Counted from the stretch's first letter, positions 41,963 to 51,353 are shown. The stretch is 64,000 nucleotides of DNA from Flavimobilis soli (GCF_002564025.1 NZ_PDJH01000001.1:2356001-2420000), one strand, 5' to 3'. Made by a program: numbers and translations. The notes: generated from the sequence alone by a model not told the origin.

Positions 41963-43051
41963 ATGCGATCTGCACGGACAGCTGCGGCGGCCTTCATGGT
42001 CGCGGCGGTGGCGATGACCGCGGCCGGGTGCGCCGACGTCCAGGGGGACGACTCGTCCCTCGTGGGCGTGGCGATGCCGACGACCACCCTCCTGCGGTGG
42101 GTCGACGACGGCGAGGACGTCCAGGAGCAGCTCGAGAACCTCGGCTACGACGTCGACCTGCGGTACGCCGAGAACGACGTCGCGACCCAGGTCCAGCAGG
42201 TCGGCGAGATGATCGACGAGGGAGCGGACCTCCTCATCGTCGGCGCGATCGACGGCACGGCCCTCAAGGACCAGCTCGCGCGCGCGGCTGCCGCCGACAT
42301 CCCGGTCGTCTCCTACGACCGCCTCATCCGCGACACCCCGGACATCGCGTACTACGCGACCTTCGACAACCTCGCCGTCGGCACGATGCAGGGTCACAGC
42401 CTCGCGCGCGCCGTCGGGCTCGAGGACGCCGAGGGCAACAAGATCGAGGGCGCGGGCCCGTTCACGCTCGAGCTGTTCGCCGGCTCACCCGACGACAACA
42501 ACGCGACCGTCTTCTACGAGGGCGCGATGAGCGTCCTCGACCCCTACATCTCCGCGGGCGACCTCGTCGTCACGTCCGGCGAGAAGGACTTCGCGACGAT
42601 CGCGACCGAGGGCTGGGACTCTGCCAAGAGCGGCGAGCGCATGGCCGCGCTCCTGACGGAGCACTACGCGGGCGGCAAGCGCCCGGACGCCGTGCTCGCG
42701 CCGAACGACGGCATCGCGATCTCGGTGATCGAGGCCATCAGGTCGCACGGCGCCCCGGCGGGCGTCGTCGTCACGGGGCAGGACGCCGAGCTCGCCTCGG
42801 TCAAGTCCATCGTCGCCGGCGAGCAGACCAGCACCATCTACAAGAACACCCAGCTCCTCGCCGAGGTGGCCGTCTCGATGGGACACGCGCTCCTCTCGGG
42901 CCGCGAGCCCGAGACGAACGACCTCACGAGCTACGACAACGGGGTGAAGGTCGTCCCGACGATGCTGCTCGCCCCCCAGCTGGTCACCCAGGACAACCTT
43001 GAGCGCGTGCTCGTCGAGTCGGGCGCGTTCACCGCGGAGGAGATCCGATGA
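41963..43051 (+). CDS. Sugar-binding lipoprotein (periplasmic-binding-protein family), chemotaxis-linked
   Basis: The N-terminus is a lipoprotein signal ending in TAAGC with lipidated Cys23. The mature part is a type 1 periplasmic binding fold of the ChvE/XylF/RbsB class: [101 protein letters not shown]. These proteins bind xylose, glucose, arabinose or galactose. No ABC permease or ATPase gene accompanies it. Instead it overlaps an mcp by four bases, and both follow a sigma-28-type promoter, so it most likely serves as the ligand-recognition partner of that receptor (inference). GAGGAGAAG lies before the ATG. Confidence 0.85.
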   Translation: MRSARTAAAAFMVAAVAMTAAGCADVQGDDSSLVGVAMPTTTLLRWVDDGEDVQEQLENLGYDVDLRYAENDVATQVQQVGEMIDEGADLLIVGAIDGTALKDQLARAAAADIPVVSYDRLIRDTPDIAYYATFDNLAVGTMQGHSLARAVGLEDAEGNKIEGAGPFTLELFAGSPDDNNATVFYEGAMSVLDPYISAGDLVVTSGEKDFATIATEGWDSAKSGERMAALLTEHYAGGKRPDAVLAPNDGIAISVIEAIRSHGAPAGVVVTGQDAELASVKSIVAGEQTSTIYKNTQLLAEVAVSMGHALLSGREPETNDLTSYDNGVKVVPTMLLAPQLVTQDNLERVLVESGAFTAEEIR

Positions 43052-44691
43052 GCACCGTCGACGTGAGCAACGAGCTGCACGGGGCGCAGCCGGAGCGACG
43101 CACCCGCGCCGCCTGGTTCTGGGACCGCCCGGTCGGCGTGAAGATCGCCGCCGCCATGGGTGTCCTCGCCGTCATCTTCAGCCTCGTGGGCGGTGCCGGT
43201 GCGCTGGCCCTCCTCAAGGCGGGCAGCGACATGAAGGAGATCAACGTCCTGTCCGGCGAGCTGCAGAAGGGCTTCGGCGACCTGCGCACCGCGCAGGACC
43301 GCAGCCATCTGCAGATCCGCCGCGCGGCGATCACGGCGTCGGAGGGCGAGCGCCAGCAGGTCCTCACCTCGACCGAGTGGAACGACCGTGAGGTCGACCG
43401 CCTGATCGGCGTCCTCGACGGGTACGAGCAGTCGCAGACGCAGCAGTGGGAGGACTTCAAGACGCGCTGGGCCGACTGGACGTCGTTCCGCGACTCGCAG
43501 GTGCGCCCCCTCGTCGAGGCGGGCGACGCCGAGGCGGCCGCCGCGCTCCTCGCGTCCGACGCCGCCGGGGACCCCGACCGTGCGGGCCGCGCCCTCGAGC
43601 TCGCGCAGGGCTCGGTCGAGTACCGCGTCGGCCAGGTCATGTCGGCGGCGACGTCGCGGATCAGCCTCACGATCGTCGCGCTGCTCGTCGGGTTCATCGT
43701 TGGTGCCGCGGTCGCGATCTCGCTCGCGGTCGTCGTCACGCGCCGCATCGTCCGTGACATCCAGGAGGTCGACGCGTCCGTCGGGGCCCTCGCGCAGGGC
43801 GACCTGACGCGTGCGGTCGACGTCAGCTCGAACGACGAGCTGGGCCGCATGGCCCGCTCGTACGACGTCGCGCAGCGTCACCTGCGCGAGGTCGTCAAGT
43901 CCGTCATCGAGGAGTCCGACGGCGTGACGGACGCCGTCTCGCAGCTCACCGCGGCCTCGACGCAGGTCGCCGCCGGTGCCGAGGAGACCTCCGCCCAGGC
44001 GGGCGTCGTCGCGGCCGCCGCCGAGCAGGTCTCGCGCAACGTCCAGGCCACCGCGGCCGGCTCCGAGGAGATGGGCTCGTCCATCCGCGAGATCTCCCAG
44101 AACACGAGCCAGGCGGCGCAGTTCGCGTCGACCGCCGTCGCGATGTCGAACGAGGCGTCGCGCACCGTCGGCGAGCTCGGCGAGTCGAGCCAGGAGATCG
44201 GTTCGGTCGTCAAGCTGATCACGTCGATCGCGGAGCAGACGAACCTGCTCGCGCTCAACGCGACGATCGAGGCAGCCCGCGCGGGCGACGCCGGCAAGGG
44301 CTTCGCCGTCGTCGCGAGCGAGGTCAAGGACCTCGCGGGCGAGTCCGCCCGCGCAGCCGAGGACGTCGCGCGCCGCATCGCCCAGGTGCAGACGCAGACC
44401 CAGTCCGCGGTCGCCGCGATCAGCGAGATCGTCACGATCATCGACTCGATCAGCGACTACCAGATGACGATCGCGTCCGCGGTCGAGGAGCAGACGGCGA
44501 CGACGAACGAGATGGCGCGCTCGGTCACCGAGGCCGCCGCAGGCTCGGGCGAGATCGCCGCGAACATCACGGGCGTCGCGACCGCGGCCGAGCAGTCGGC
44601 CGCCGCGGTCTCGGAGATGACGGCGACCGTGAACGACCTCGCGACCATCTCGCAGCGTCTGCGCGAGCACGCCCACTCCTTCTCGGTGTGA
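43048..44691 (+). CDS. mcp: Methyl-accepting chemotaxis protein paired with the sugar-binding lipoprotein
   Basis: A 547-residue receptor: TM1 about residues 32-57, an extracellular four-helix domain of about 150 residues ([25 protein letters not shown]...), TM2 about 208-232, HAMP ([26 protein letters not shown]), and a signalling domain with [38 protein letters not shown]. The ATGA overlap with the binding-protein gene indicates coordinated production, as expected for a ligand-protein/receptor pair. Indirect sensing through a lipid-anchored binding protein is the likely mode. Confidence 0.94.
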   Translation: MSTVDVSNELHGAQPERRTRAAWFWDRPVGVKIAAAMGVLAVIFSLVGGAGALALLKAGSDMKEINVLSGELQKGFGDLRTAQDRSHLQIRRAAITASEGERQQVLTSTEWNDREVDRLIGVLDGYEQSQTQQWEDFKTRWADWTSFRDSQVRPLVEAGDAEAAAALLASDAAGDPDRAGRALELAQGSVEYRVGQVMSAATSRISLTIVALLVGFIVGAAVAISLAVVVTRRIVRDIQEVDASVGALAQGDLTRAVDVSSNDELGRMARSYDVAQRHLREVVKSVIEESDGVTDAVSQLTAASTQVAAGAEETSAQAGVVAAAAEQVSRNVQATAAGSEEMGSSIREISQNTSQAAQFASTAVAMSNEASRTVGELGESSQEIGSVVKLITSIAEQTNLLALNATIEAARAGDAGKGFAVVASEVKDLAGESARAAEDVARRIAQVQTQTQSAVAAISEIVTIIDSISDYQMTIASAVEEQTATTNEMARSVTEAAAGSGEIAANITGVATAAEQSAAAVSEMTATVNDLATISQRLREHAHSFSV

Positions 44692-44693
44692 GC

Positions 44694-44722
44694 CTCAGCG
44701 CGGGCGTCGTGCGACCGATAGG
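44694..44722 (+). promoter_or_regulatory. Sigma-28-type promoter for cheB-cheR-cheY
   Basis: CTCAG (44694-44698), 16 bases, CCGATAGG (44715-44722), placed directly at the end of the mcp gene. Confidence 0.75.
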
Positions 44723-44755
44723 GGTCATGACGACGCGTGATCTCACGTGCACGCA

Positions 44756-44778
44756 GGGCGGGCCGGTGCGGCCCGCCC
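44756..44778 (+). other. Strong leader hairpin upstream of cheB
   Basis: A perfect 10-pair stem GGGCGGGCCG/CGGCCCGCCC with a GUG loop. It lies within the predicted 5' leader, about 40 bases before the cheB start; without a U-tract it may be an attenuator-like or stabilising element. Its loop has no GGA. Confidence 0.5.
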
Positions 44779-44818
44779 CGAGGCTCCCGGGCGACCGGGA
44801 CGACAGGAGGAACAGCTG

Positions 44819-45928
44819 ATGGCGATCAGGGTTCTCGTGGTCGACGACTCTGTCGTGATCCGTCGGCTCGTCGTCCAGGCGCTCGAGAGCGACCCGGCCA
44901 TCGAGGTCGCCGGCACCGCGGCGAACGGCCAGCTCGCGCTGAGCAAGTTCGAGCAGCTGCGTCCCGACGTCGTCACGATGGACGTCGAGATGCCGCAGAT
45001 GAACGGTGTCGAGGCCGTCCGGGCGCTGCGCGCCAAGGGTGTCCGCGTCCCGATCATCATGTTCTCGACGCTGACGGCGCGCGGTGCGACCGCGACGCTC
45101 GACGCGCTCGCCGCGGGCGCGACGGACTACGTCACGAAGCCGGCGAACGTCGGCTCCGTCCAGGAGAGCCTCAAGCAGGTCGCCGAGCAGCTCGGCCCGA
45201 AGATCCGGGCGCTCGCGCCGCGGTCGCTGCGCAGCTCGCTGCCCGCGGCCCGGCGAGGCGCCCCGGCGGGGACGCCCGAGCCGGTCGTCCGCAAGGCCGC
45301 GACGCTGCCGAAGGCGACCGCGCACCCCGTGCGCGCCGTCGTCGTCGGCTCCTCGACCGGAGGGCCCGAGGCCCTCTCGCGGCTCGTGTCGGGTCTCCAG
45401 GCGCCGCTGCCCGTGCCGGTGTTCGTCGTGCAGCACATGCCGCCGGTGTTCACGGCGCAGCTCGCGGCGCGCCTCGACCGCATGGGCCCCTCCACCGTCG
45501 TCGAGGCAACCGACGGGATGGTGCCGCGCGCCGGGACCATCTACGTCGCCCCGGGCGACTGGCACATGGTCCTCGCGGGCCGCTCGGCGAACACGCAGAT
45601 CAAGCTGCACCAGGAACCGCCCGTGAACTTCTGCCGGCCCAGCGTCGACGTGATGTTCCAGTCCGTCCTCGCCTGCTACGGCAAGGACATCCTCGGCGTC
45701 GTGCTCACGGGCATGGGGTCGGACGGCAAGGTCGCCTCGGGCGAGATCGTCCAGGCCGGCGGCACCGTCATCTCGCAGGACGAGCAGACCTCGGTCGTGT
45801 GGGGCATGCCGGGAGCCGTCGCCGCCGCAGGCGCGACGCACCGGATCCTGCCGATCGACGAGATCGCCCAAGCGATCACCGCGCGGGTCACCCGCGCAGA
45901 CCAGTTCATCGAAGGGAGGACGGCATGA
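44819..45928 (+). CDS. cheB: Chemotaxis methylesterase/response regulator CheB
   Basis: CheB removes methyl groups from receptors when phosphorylated. The 369-residue product has a receiver domain (VLVVDDSVVIRRL, phospho-acceptor Asp55 in VVTMDVEMPQMNG, lysine in YVTKPAN), a linker, then the methylesterase domain with catalytic Ser in VVVGSSTGGPEAL, His in VVQHMPPVFT and Asp in GVVLTGMGSDG. ATG 44819 follows CAGGAGGAAC; the upstream in-frame ATG at 44747 precedes the leader hairpin. It overlaps cheR by four bases. Confidence 0.96.
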   Translation: MAIRVLVVDDSVVIRRLVVQALESDPAIEVAGTAANGQLALSKFEQLRPDVVTMDVEMPQMNGVEAVRALRAKGVRVPIIMFSTLTARGATATLDALAAGATDYVTKPANVGSVQESLKQVAEQLGPKIRALAPRSLRSSLPAARRGAPAGTPEPVVRKAATLPKATAHPVRAVVVGSSTGGPEALSRLVSGLQAPLPVPVFVVQHMPPVFTAQLAARLDRMGPSTVVEATDGMVPRAGTIYVAPGDWHMVLAGRSANTQIKLHQEPPVNFCRPSVDVMFQSVLACYGKDILGVVLTGMGSDGKVASGEIVQAGGTVISQDEQTSVVWGMPGAVAAAGATHRILPIDEIAQAITARVTRADQFIEGRTA

Positions 45929-46746
45929 CGCTCACATCCGAGAGCTTTTCGTTCGTCGCCGACCTCGTGCGGCGCAGGAGCGCCATCAGCCTTGCCCCGG
46001 GCAAGGAGTACCTGGTGGAGTCGCGGCTGCTGCCGCTGGCCCGCCGGACGGGCAAGTCGGTCGACCAGTACATCGCCGACCTGCGGCACCGGACGGACAT
46101 CGACGAGCAGGAGCTCGTCGTCGAGGCCATGACCACGAACGAGACGTCGTGGTTCCGAGACATGCAGCCGTTCACCGCGCTCACGAACCACATCGTGCCG
46201 AGCCTCCTCGAGGGACGGATCCTGCCGACCCTGAGGATCTGGTCCGCCGCGTGCTCGACCGGGCAGGAGCCGTACTCGATCGCGCTCACGCTCGACGAGG
46301 TGCTGCCGCCGTCCGTGCGCGCGGAGATCACCGCGACCGACCTGTCGAGCGAGGTGCTCGAGAAGGCGAGGTCCGGCTCGTACACACAGCTCGAGGTCAA
46401 CCGTGGCCTGCCCGCGAAGTACCTCGTGCAGCACTTCACGCGCGTCGGCGCCCAGTGGGAGATCAGCAAGGACCTGCGCTCGCGCGTGAAGTTCCTCAAG
46501 CACAACCTGCTCAACGCCCCGCCGACCGGTGGGCCGTTCGACATCGTGTTCCTCCGCAACGTGCTCATCTACTTCGAGCTGCCCGTCAAGCAAGACATCC
46601 TGCGCCGCCTGCGCAGCGTCGTCCGCCCCGGCGGCTACCTGGTCCTCGGCGCCGCCGAGACCACCGTCGGCGTCGACGACACGTGGGAACGAATTCAGGT
46701 CGACCGAAGCTCCATCTACCGCCTGGGAACAGGGAGAGACTCATGA
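45925..46746 (+). CDS. cheR: Chemoreceptor methyltransferase CheR
   Basis: CheR methylates receptor glutamates using S-adenosylmethionine. The 273-residue product has an N-terminal helical domain and VEAMTTNETSWFRDMQPF, the AdoMet motif IWSAACSTGQEPYSIAL, and FDIVFLRNVLIYFE with GGYLVLGAAET. AGGGAGGA precedes ATG 45925. It overlaps cheB and cheY. Confidence 0.95.
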   Translation: MTLTSESFSFVADLVRRRSAISLAPGKEYLVESRLLPLARRTGKSVDQYIADLRHRTDIDEQELVVEAMTTNETSWFRDMQPFTALTNHIVPSLLEGRILPTLRIWSAACSTGQEPYSIALTLDEVLPPSVRAEITATDLSSEVLEKARSGSYTQLEVNRGLPAKYLVQHFTRVGAQWEISKDLRSRVKFLKHNLLNAPPTGGPFDIVFLRNVLIYFELPVKQDILRRLRSVVRPGGYLVLGAAETTVGVDDTWERIQVDRSSIYRLGTGRDS

Positions 46747-47126
46747 AGGCCCTTGTCATCGACGACTCGCGCACGATGCGCCGGATCGTCTCCTCCGTGC
46801 TCCGAGGTATCGGGTACGAGGCGATCGAAGCCGGTGACGGGCAGGAAGCCCTCGATGCGCTCGAGGCGACCGACGGCGTCGTCCTGTGCTGCATCGACTG
46901 GAACATGCCCGTCATGGATGGCCTGACGTTCGTCACGAAGGTGCGCGAGCGCGCCGAGTGGCGCGACATCACCCTCATGATGGTCACGACGGAGGGCGAG
47001 CACGCGCAGATCGTGCGGGCGCTCGCCGCCGGCGCGCACGAGTACCTGATCAAACCGTTCACCCCGGACGCGCTCCGGGACAAGCTGGAGCTGCTTGGTC
47101 TGCTCCCCGTCCAGGAGGTCCGATGA
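46743..47126 (+). CDS. cheY: Response regulator CheY, first copy
   Basis: A 127-residue single-domain receiver: ALVIDDSRTMRRIV, acceptor Asp52 in CIDWNMPVMDG, MMVTTEGE and YLIKPFTP. As in CheY, it has no output domain and should bind FliM when phosphorylated. It is coupled to cheR (four-base overlap) and to the CheX-like gene. Confidence 0.92.
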   Translation: MKALVIDDSRTMRRIVSSVLRGIGYEAIEAGDGQEALDALEATDGVVLCCIDWNMPVMDGLTFVTKVRERAEWRDITLMMVTTEGEHAQIVRALAAGAHEYLIKPFTPDALRDKLELLGLLPVQEVR

Positions 47127-47596
47127 GCGCCCTCGACACCACCCTGATCGCTGACCCTGCACAGATCCTGGGCGTCGCCCAGGACGTCTTCGCCGCGCTG
47201 ATCGACGACGGCGAGGTGCTCGTCCACGAGGGCGTCGCGCCCGAGTCGTTCGCGAACCCCGTGACGGCCTGGGTCGACATGCGGCGTGCTGACTCGTCCC
47301 ACGGCGTGCGTACCATGGTGCGGGCGGAAGAGGCAGACGCCCACCTGGTCGTCCGTGCCCTGCTGCGCATGGAGCCCGACGAGCCGGTGGGCGAGGAGGA
47401 CCTCGTCGACGCGTTCGGTGAGATCGCGAACGTCGTCGGCGGCAACCTCAAGTCGCTGCTGCCCGAGCACGCCGAGCTGACGCTGCCGACCGTGGCCGCC
47501 GAGCCGCCCGTGCTCGCTCACGAGATGATGGTGGCGCAGACTCCGCTCGCGTGGCGAGGTGCGTGCTTCGTCATCTCGCTGTGGATGCTGGTCTGA
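47123..47596 (+). CDS. cheX: CheX-like CheY phosphatase
   Basis: A 157-residue protein with the CheC/CheX/FliY phosphatase motif D-x3-E-x2-N: Asp96, Glu100, Asn103 in VDAFGEIANVVGGNLKSLLP. The rest is consistent with the alpha/beta CheX fold (VTAWVDM, LAWRGACFVISLWML). It would dephosphorylate CheY, replacing CheZ. ATG 47123 overlaps the cheY stop. Confidence 0.85.
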   Translation: MSALDTTLIADPAQILGVAQDVFAALIDDGEVLVHEGVAPESFANPVTAWVDMRRADSSHGVRTMVRAEEADAHLVVRALLRMEPDEPVGEEDLVDAFGEIANVVGGNLKSLLPEHAELTLPTVAAEPPVLAHEMMVAQTPLAWRGACFVISLWMLV

Positions 47597-47609
47597 GAGG
47601 AAGAGGTTC

Positions 47610-47978
47610 ATGGAGCTGAACGTTCTCGTCGCTGACGACAGCCGCGTCATGCGGCAGATCGTCATCCGGACGCTGCGCCAGGCCGGGTACGACGACTGGC
47701 AGATCAGCCAGGCGTCGGACGGCCAGGAGGCGCTCGAGATGGCGCTCGCCGAGCAGCCCGACCTGATCCTGTCCGACTGGAACATGCCGCGGATGACCGG
47801 CATCCAGCTGCTGCAGGCCCTGCGCGCCCAGGGCAGCGACATCCCGCTGGGGTTCGTGACGTCCGAAGGGTCCGCCGAGATGCGCGAGCAGGCGGACGCC
47901 GAGGGGGCGCTGTTCCTCGTGGCCAAGCCGTTCACGCCTGAGGCGTTCCGCGACGCGATCGACCCGTTGCTCGCATGA
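47610..47978 (+). CDS. cheY: Response regulator CheY, second copy
   Basis: A 122-residue receiver: NVLVADDSRVMRQIV, acceptor Asp56 in LILSDWNMPRMTG, GFVTSEGS and LVAKPFTPEAF. It is clearly a paralogue of the first cheY (shared DWNMP and KPFTP) but with a different helix 1-2 region. GAGGAAGAGG precedes ATG 47610. It overlaps the next gene by four bases. One copy may drive the switch and the other act as a phosphate sink, but which is which cannot be told. Confidence 0.92.
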   Translation: MELNVLVADDSRVMRQIVIRTLRQAGYDDWQISQASDGQEALEMALAEQPDLILSDWNMPRMTGIQLLQALRAQGSDIPLGFVTSEGSAEMREQADAEGALFLVAKPFTPEAFRDAIDPLLA

Positions 47979-48460
47979 ACGGCACCCCGCTCCCCGCAGC
48001 GCTCGAGGTCCGTGAGCTCCTCGAGGGCCTCGTCGGTCGTGACTTCGACACCAAGACGGGCGGCCCGATGGTCGACCCGGCGAAGGGCGCGTGCGTCGCC
48101 GAGTACGTCGACGACCAGATGCAGCTCGCTGCGATCGTCGCCGCGGACATCGGCCTCGCTTCGGCTGCCGGTTCCGCGATCGGCCTGATCCCGGCGAAGG
48201 AGGTCGAGGCCTCCATCAAGTACAAGGAGATGTCCGCGGCCCAGATCGAGAACTTCTCCGAGATCCTCAACGTCATGGCGTCGCTCTTCAACGCCGACGG
48301 TGCTCCGCACCTGCGCCTGACGAACGTCACGCCTCCCGGGCAGGCTGTGCCGGGGGACGTCCAGAAGCTGCTCATGGCGTACGTCCCACGACTCGACGTG
48401 ACGATGGAGATCCCGGGCTACGGCGGCGGCGCGCTGTCCGTGGTCGTCGCCCCGGACTGA
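47975..48460 (+). CDS. CheC/CheX-like protein
   Basis: A 161-residue protein coupled to the second cheY. It contains AAQIENFSEILNVMASLFN, in which Glu96 and Asn99 fit the E-x2-N core of CheC/CheX phosphatases; the upstream acidic position is Glu92 instead of Asp/Ser, and a Pro follows at about the expected distance. The family match is therefore probable, not certain. It appears to be the last gene of the chemotaxis operon; no terminator is clear in the 158 bases that follow. Confidence 0.65.
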   Translation: MNGTPLPAALEVRELLEGLVGRDFDTKTGGPMVDPAKGACVAEYVDDQMQLAAIVAADIGLASAAGSAIGLIPAKEVEASIKYKEMSAAQIENFSEILNVMASLFNADGAPHLRLTNVTPPGQAVPGDVQKLLMAYVPRLDVTMEIPGYGGGALSVVVAPD

Positions 48461-48618
48461 TCCGGAGCGTCAGCGCCAGCACCTCGGCTGACCGCGACGC
48501 CACGGCCCTCGCGCCGAGGCCTCGCGGCGGCCGCCTCTCTCGTGGGCCGTGGGCGGCGGTGCGCCCAGCAGGTGGGAGGACGCCGCATGAACTTGCGCTC
48601 CCGTGGGAATATGCGCGC

Positions 48619-50079
48619 ATGACTTCCTCCCCCTCCACGTCGACGGCGCCGAGGGGCGCTGTCGACCGGTTCTTCAAGATCACCGAGCGCGGTTCGACGA
48701 TCGCCGCCGAGGTCCGCGGCGGCCTGGTCACGTTCTTCGCGATGGCCTACATCGTGGCTCTCAACCCGTTGATCATCGGCACGGTCCAGGACGGCACCGG
48801 CCAGTTCCTCGGCGGCGGCGCAGCGCCCGACCTGGCCAAGGTCGCGGCGGTCACCGCGCTCGCGGCGGGCGTGCTGACGATCCTCATGGGCCTCGTGGCG
48901 AACTTCCCGATGGCGCTCGCCGCAGGCCTCGGCCTCAACGCGGTCGTCGCCTTCCAGATCGCCGCGATGCCCGAGATGACCTGGGCCGACGCGATGGGCG
49001 TCGTCGTCCTCGAGGGCCTCGTCATCCTGATCCTGGTCCTCACCGGCTTCCGCACCGCGGTCTTCCGCGCGGTGCCGCGCACCCTCAAGGTCGCGATCTC
49101 GGTCGGCATCGGCCTGTTCATCACGCTCATCGGTCTCGTCAACGCAGGCTTCGTCCGCAAGGCGCCGAGCGGCGTCGCGCTCGAGCTCGGTATCGGCGGC
49201 TCGCTGCAGACGTGGCCGGTCCTCGTGTTCGTCGTCGGCCTGGTCATCGCGATCGTCCTGACGGTCCGCGGTGTGCGCGGCGCGCTGCTCATCGCGATCG
49301 TCGCGGGCACCGTCCTCGCGTTCGTCGTCGAGGCGGTCGCGAAGCTCGGGTCGTCCGTCGACAACCCCAAGGGCTGGAACCTCAACGTGCCGGGCCTCGA
49401 CGGTTCTCCGGTCGCGGTGCCGGACTTCTCGCTGCTCGGCCAGTTCTCGCTGTTCGGCTCGTTCGGCAAGCTCGGCGTCGTCGCCGTGCTGCTCCTCGTC
49501 TTCTCGCTGCTCCTCGCGGACTTCTTCGACACGATGGGCACGATGGTCGCCGTCGGCTCCGAGGCCAAGCTGCTCGACGCCGAGGGCAACCCGCCCAAGG
49601 CCACGCAGATCCTCGTCGTCGACTCCGTCGCCGCCGCGGTCGGCGGCATGGCGTCCGCGTCGTCGAACACGAGCTACGTCGAGTCGACGTCGGGTGTCGC
49701 GGCCGGTGCCCGCACGGGGCTCGCGTCCGTCGTCACGGGTGTGTGCTTCCTGCTCTCGACGTTCCTCGCGCCCGTCGTCCAGCTCATCCCGAACGAGGCG
49801 GCCGCGCCCGCGCTCGTGATCGTCGGCTACCTGATGATGACCCAGGTCCTCGACATCGACTGGAAGGCGCCGGAGATCGCGATCCCCGCGTTCCTCACGC
49901 TCGCGGTCATGCCGTTCTCCTACTCGATCACCGCGGGCATCGGCGTCGGCTTCATCGCCTACGTCGTCGTCCGCCTCGCGAAGGGGCAGGCGAGCAAGAT
50001 CCACCCGCTCATGTGGGTCGCGTCGCTCATGTTCGTCGCGTACTTCGCGATCGAGCCCCTGCAGGCCCTCTTCGGCTAG
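48619..50079 (+). CDS. NCS2 purine permease, AzgA-type
   Basis: A proton-coupled importer of adenine, guanine or hypoxanthine in the cytoplasmic membrane. The 486-residue product has about 12-13 hydrophobic helices. Diagnostic segments are AEVRGGLVTFFAMAYIVALNPLII, FPMALAAGLGLNAVVAF, LLLADFFDTMGTMVAVG and SASSNTSYVESTSGVAAGARTG, all matching the AzgA/PbuG branch. The ATG at 48619 has only a weak ribosome site. It is unrelated to the flagellar block and is followed by a strong terminator. Confidence 0.93.
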   Translation: MTSSPSTSTAPRGAVDRFFKITERGSTIAAEVRGGLVTFFAMAYIVALNPLIIGTVQDGTGQFLGGGAAPDLAKVAAVTALAAGVLTILMGLVANFPMALAAGLGLNAVVAFQIAAMPEMTWADAMGVVVLEGLVILILVLTGFRTAVFRAVPRTLKVAISVGIGLFITLIGLVNAGFVRKAPSGVALELGIGGSLQTWPVLVFVVGLVIAIVLTVRGVRGALLIAIVAGTVLAFVVEAVAKLGSSVDNPKGWNLNVPGLDGSPVAVPDFSLLGQFSLFGSFGKLGVVAVLLLVFSLLLADFFDTMGTMVAVGSEAKLLDAEGNPPKATQILVVDSVAAAVGGMASASSNTSYVESTSGVAAGARTGLASVVTGVCFLLSTFLAPVVQLIPNEAAAPALVIVGYLMMTQVLDIDWKAPEIAIPAFLTLAVMPFSYSITAGIGVGFIAYVVVRLAKGQASKIHPLMWVASLMFVAYFAIEPLQALFG

Positions 50080-50095
50080 GCTTCCTGGTTGACGT

Positions 50096-50134
50096 CCTGC
50101 GGCCCCGTACGCTTGAAGCGTGCGGGGCCGCAGG
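50096..50134 (+). terminator. Terminator after the purine permease gene
   Basis: A perfect 12-pair stem (50096-50107 with 50123-50134) followed by TCTTTG. Confidence 0.85.
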
Positions 50135-50165
50135 TCTTTGGTGACGCGGCTCGGGAAGGGGCTCG

Positions 50166-51353
50166 ATGTACCGCCTGACGAACGCGGTGAAGTACTACGA
50201 CTGGGGGTCGACGTCGGCGATCCCTGCTTTCTTGGGCACCGAGCCCGACGGGCGCCCGGTCGCAGAGGTGTGGATGGGCGCGCACCCTTCCTCGCCGTCG
50301 TGGGCGGGCGGCCGGAGCCTCGTCGAGATGATCGAGTCGGACCCGGAGCGGATGCTCGGCGAGCGCGTCGCGCGCGAGCACGGCGTGCGCCTGCCGTTCC
50401 TCTTCAAGATCCTCGCCGCGTCGCGCCCGTTGTCGCTGCAGGTGCACCCGAACCGGGAGCAGGCCGCTGCGGGGTTCGCGCGTGAGAACGCGGCGCAGAC
50501 GCCGCTCACGGCTCCCGAGCGCAGCTTTCACGACGATCAGCACAAGCCGGAGATGATCCTCGCGCTCACGCGCTTCGAAGGGCTGTGCGGGTTCCGCAGC
50601 CCTCGCCGTGTGCTCGAGCTGCTCGAGCCGCTCGGGGGGCCGCTCGCGGAGATGATCCGGGGTGCGCTGCTGGCCGATTCCTCGTCTCTCGGGACGCAGG
50701 CAGCGTTCGAGGCGGTCCTCGCGGCTCGCGGCACGGTGAGTCCTGAGGACATCGAGGAGACGGTCAAGGGTTGCGAGTCGCAGCTCCTCACGGGGTTCGG
50801 CGACCATCGTGCGTACGGGACGGTGGTCGCGCTCGCGCACTGGTACCCGGGCGACCCGGGGGCGGTCGCGTCGCTCATGCTCAACCGCTTCACGCTCGAG
50901 CCGGGGGAGAGCGCGTTCGTCGGTGCCGGCGTCGTGCACGCCTACCTCGCGGGGCTGGGCCTCGAGACGATGGCGAGCTCGGACAACGTGCTGCGGGCAG
51001 GCCTGACGACGAAGAAGATCGACGTCGCGGCGCTGCTCGAGTGCACGGTGTACGACGACGGTCCGGTCGTGCGCCCTGCTCCCGTCCCGGGGAGGAGCGG
51101 TCAGCCTGCGACGATCCGCGCGGATGCGCGGGAGTTCGCGCTCGCGCTCGCCGCGCCTGCGCGCGGCGGGCCGCAGTACGTGACGCAGGACGGTCCGCGC
51201 GTCGCCGTGTGCACGAGGGGTTCGCTCGGTCTGCGTGCTGCCGACGGGTCGGAGCTCGCGCTGACGAAGGGCGAGTCGGTGTTCGTGCCGCACGCGGCGG
51301 GGCGTCTCGAGCTGCGTGGTGACGGGGAGGCGGTCGTCGTCTTCGTTCCGTGA
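50166..51353 (+). CDS. manA: Mannose-6-phosphate isomerase, class I
   Basis: This zinc enzyme interconverts mannose-6-P and fructose-6-P, feeding GDP-mannose glycans. The 395-residue product shows YRLTNAVKYYDWGSTSAIPAFLG, AEVWMGAHPSSPS, PFLFKILAASRPLSLQVHPN (zinc ligands Gln/His), HDDQHKPEMILALTRFEGLCGF with the Glu ligand, and VGAGVVHAYLAGLGLETMASSDNVLRAGLTTKKID. GGAAGGGG precedes ATG 50166. Confidence 0.95.
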   Translation: MYRLTNAVKYYDWGSTSAIPAFLGTEPDGRPVAEVWMGAHPSSPSWAGGRSLVEMIESDPERMLGERVAREHGVRLPFLFKILAASRPLSLQVHPNREQAAAGFARENAAQTPLTAPERSFHDDQHKPEMILALTRFEGLCGFRSPRRVLELLEPLGGPLAEMIRGALLADSSSLGTQAAFEAVLAARGTVSPEDIEETVKGCESQLLTGFGDHRAYGTVVALAHWYPGDPGAVASLMLNRFTLEPGESAFVGAGVVHAYLAGLGLETMASSDNVLRAGLTTKKIDVAALLECTVYDDGPVVRPAPVPGRSGQPATIRADAREFALALAAPARGGPQYVTQDGPRVAVCTRGSLGLRAADGSELALTKGESVFVPHAAGRLELRGDGEAVVVFVP

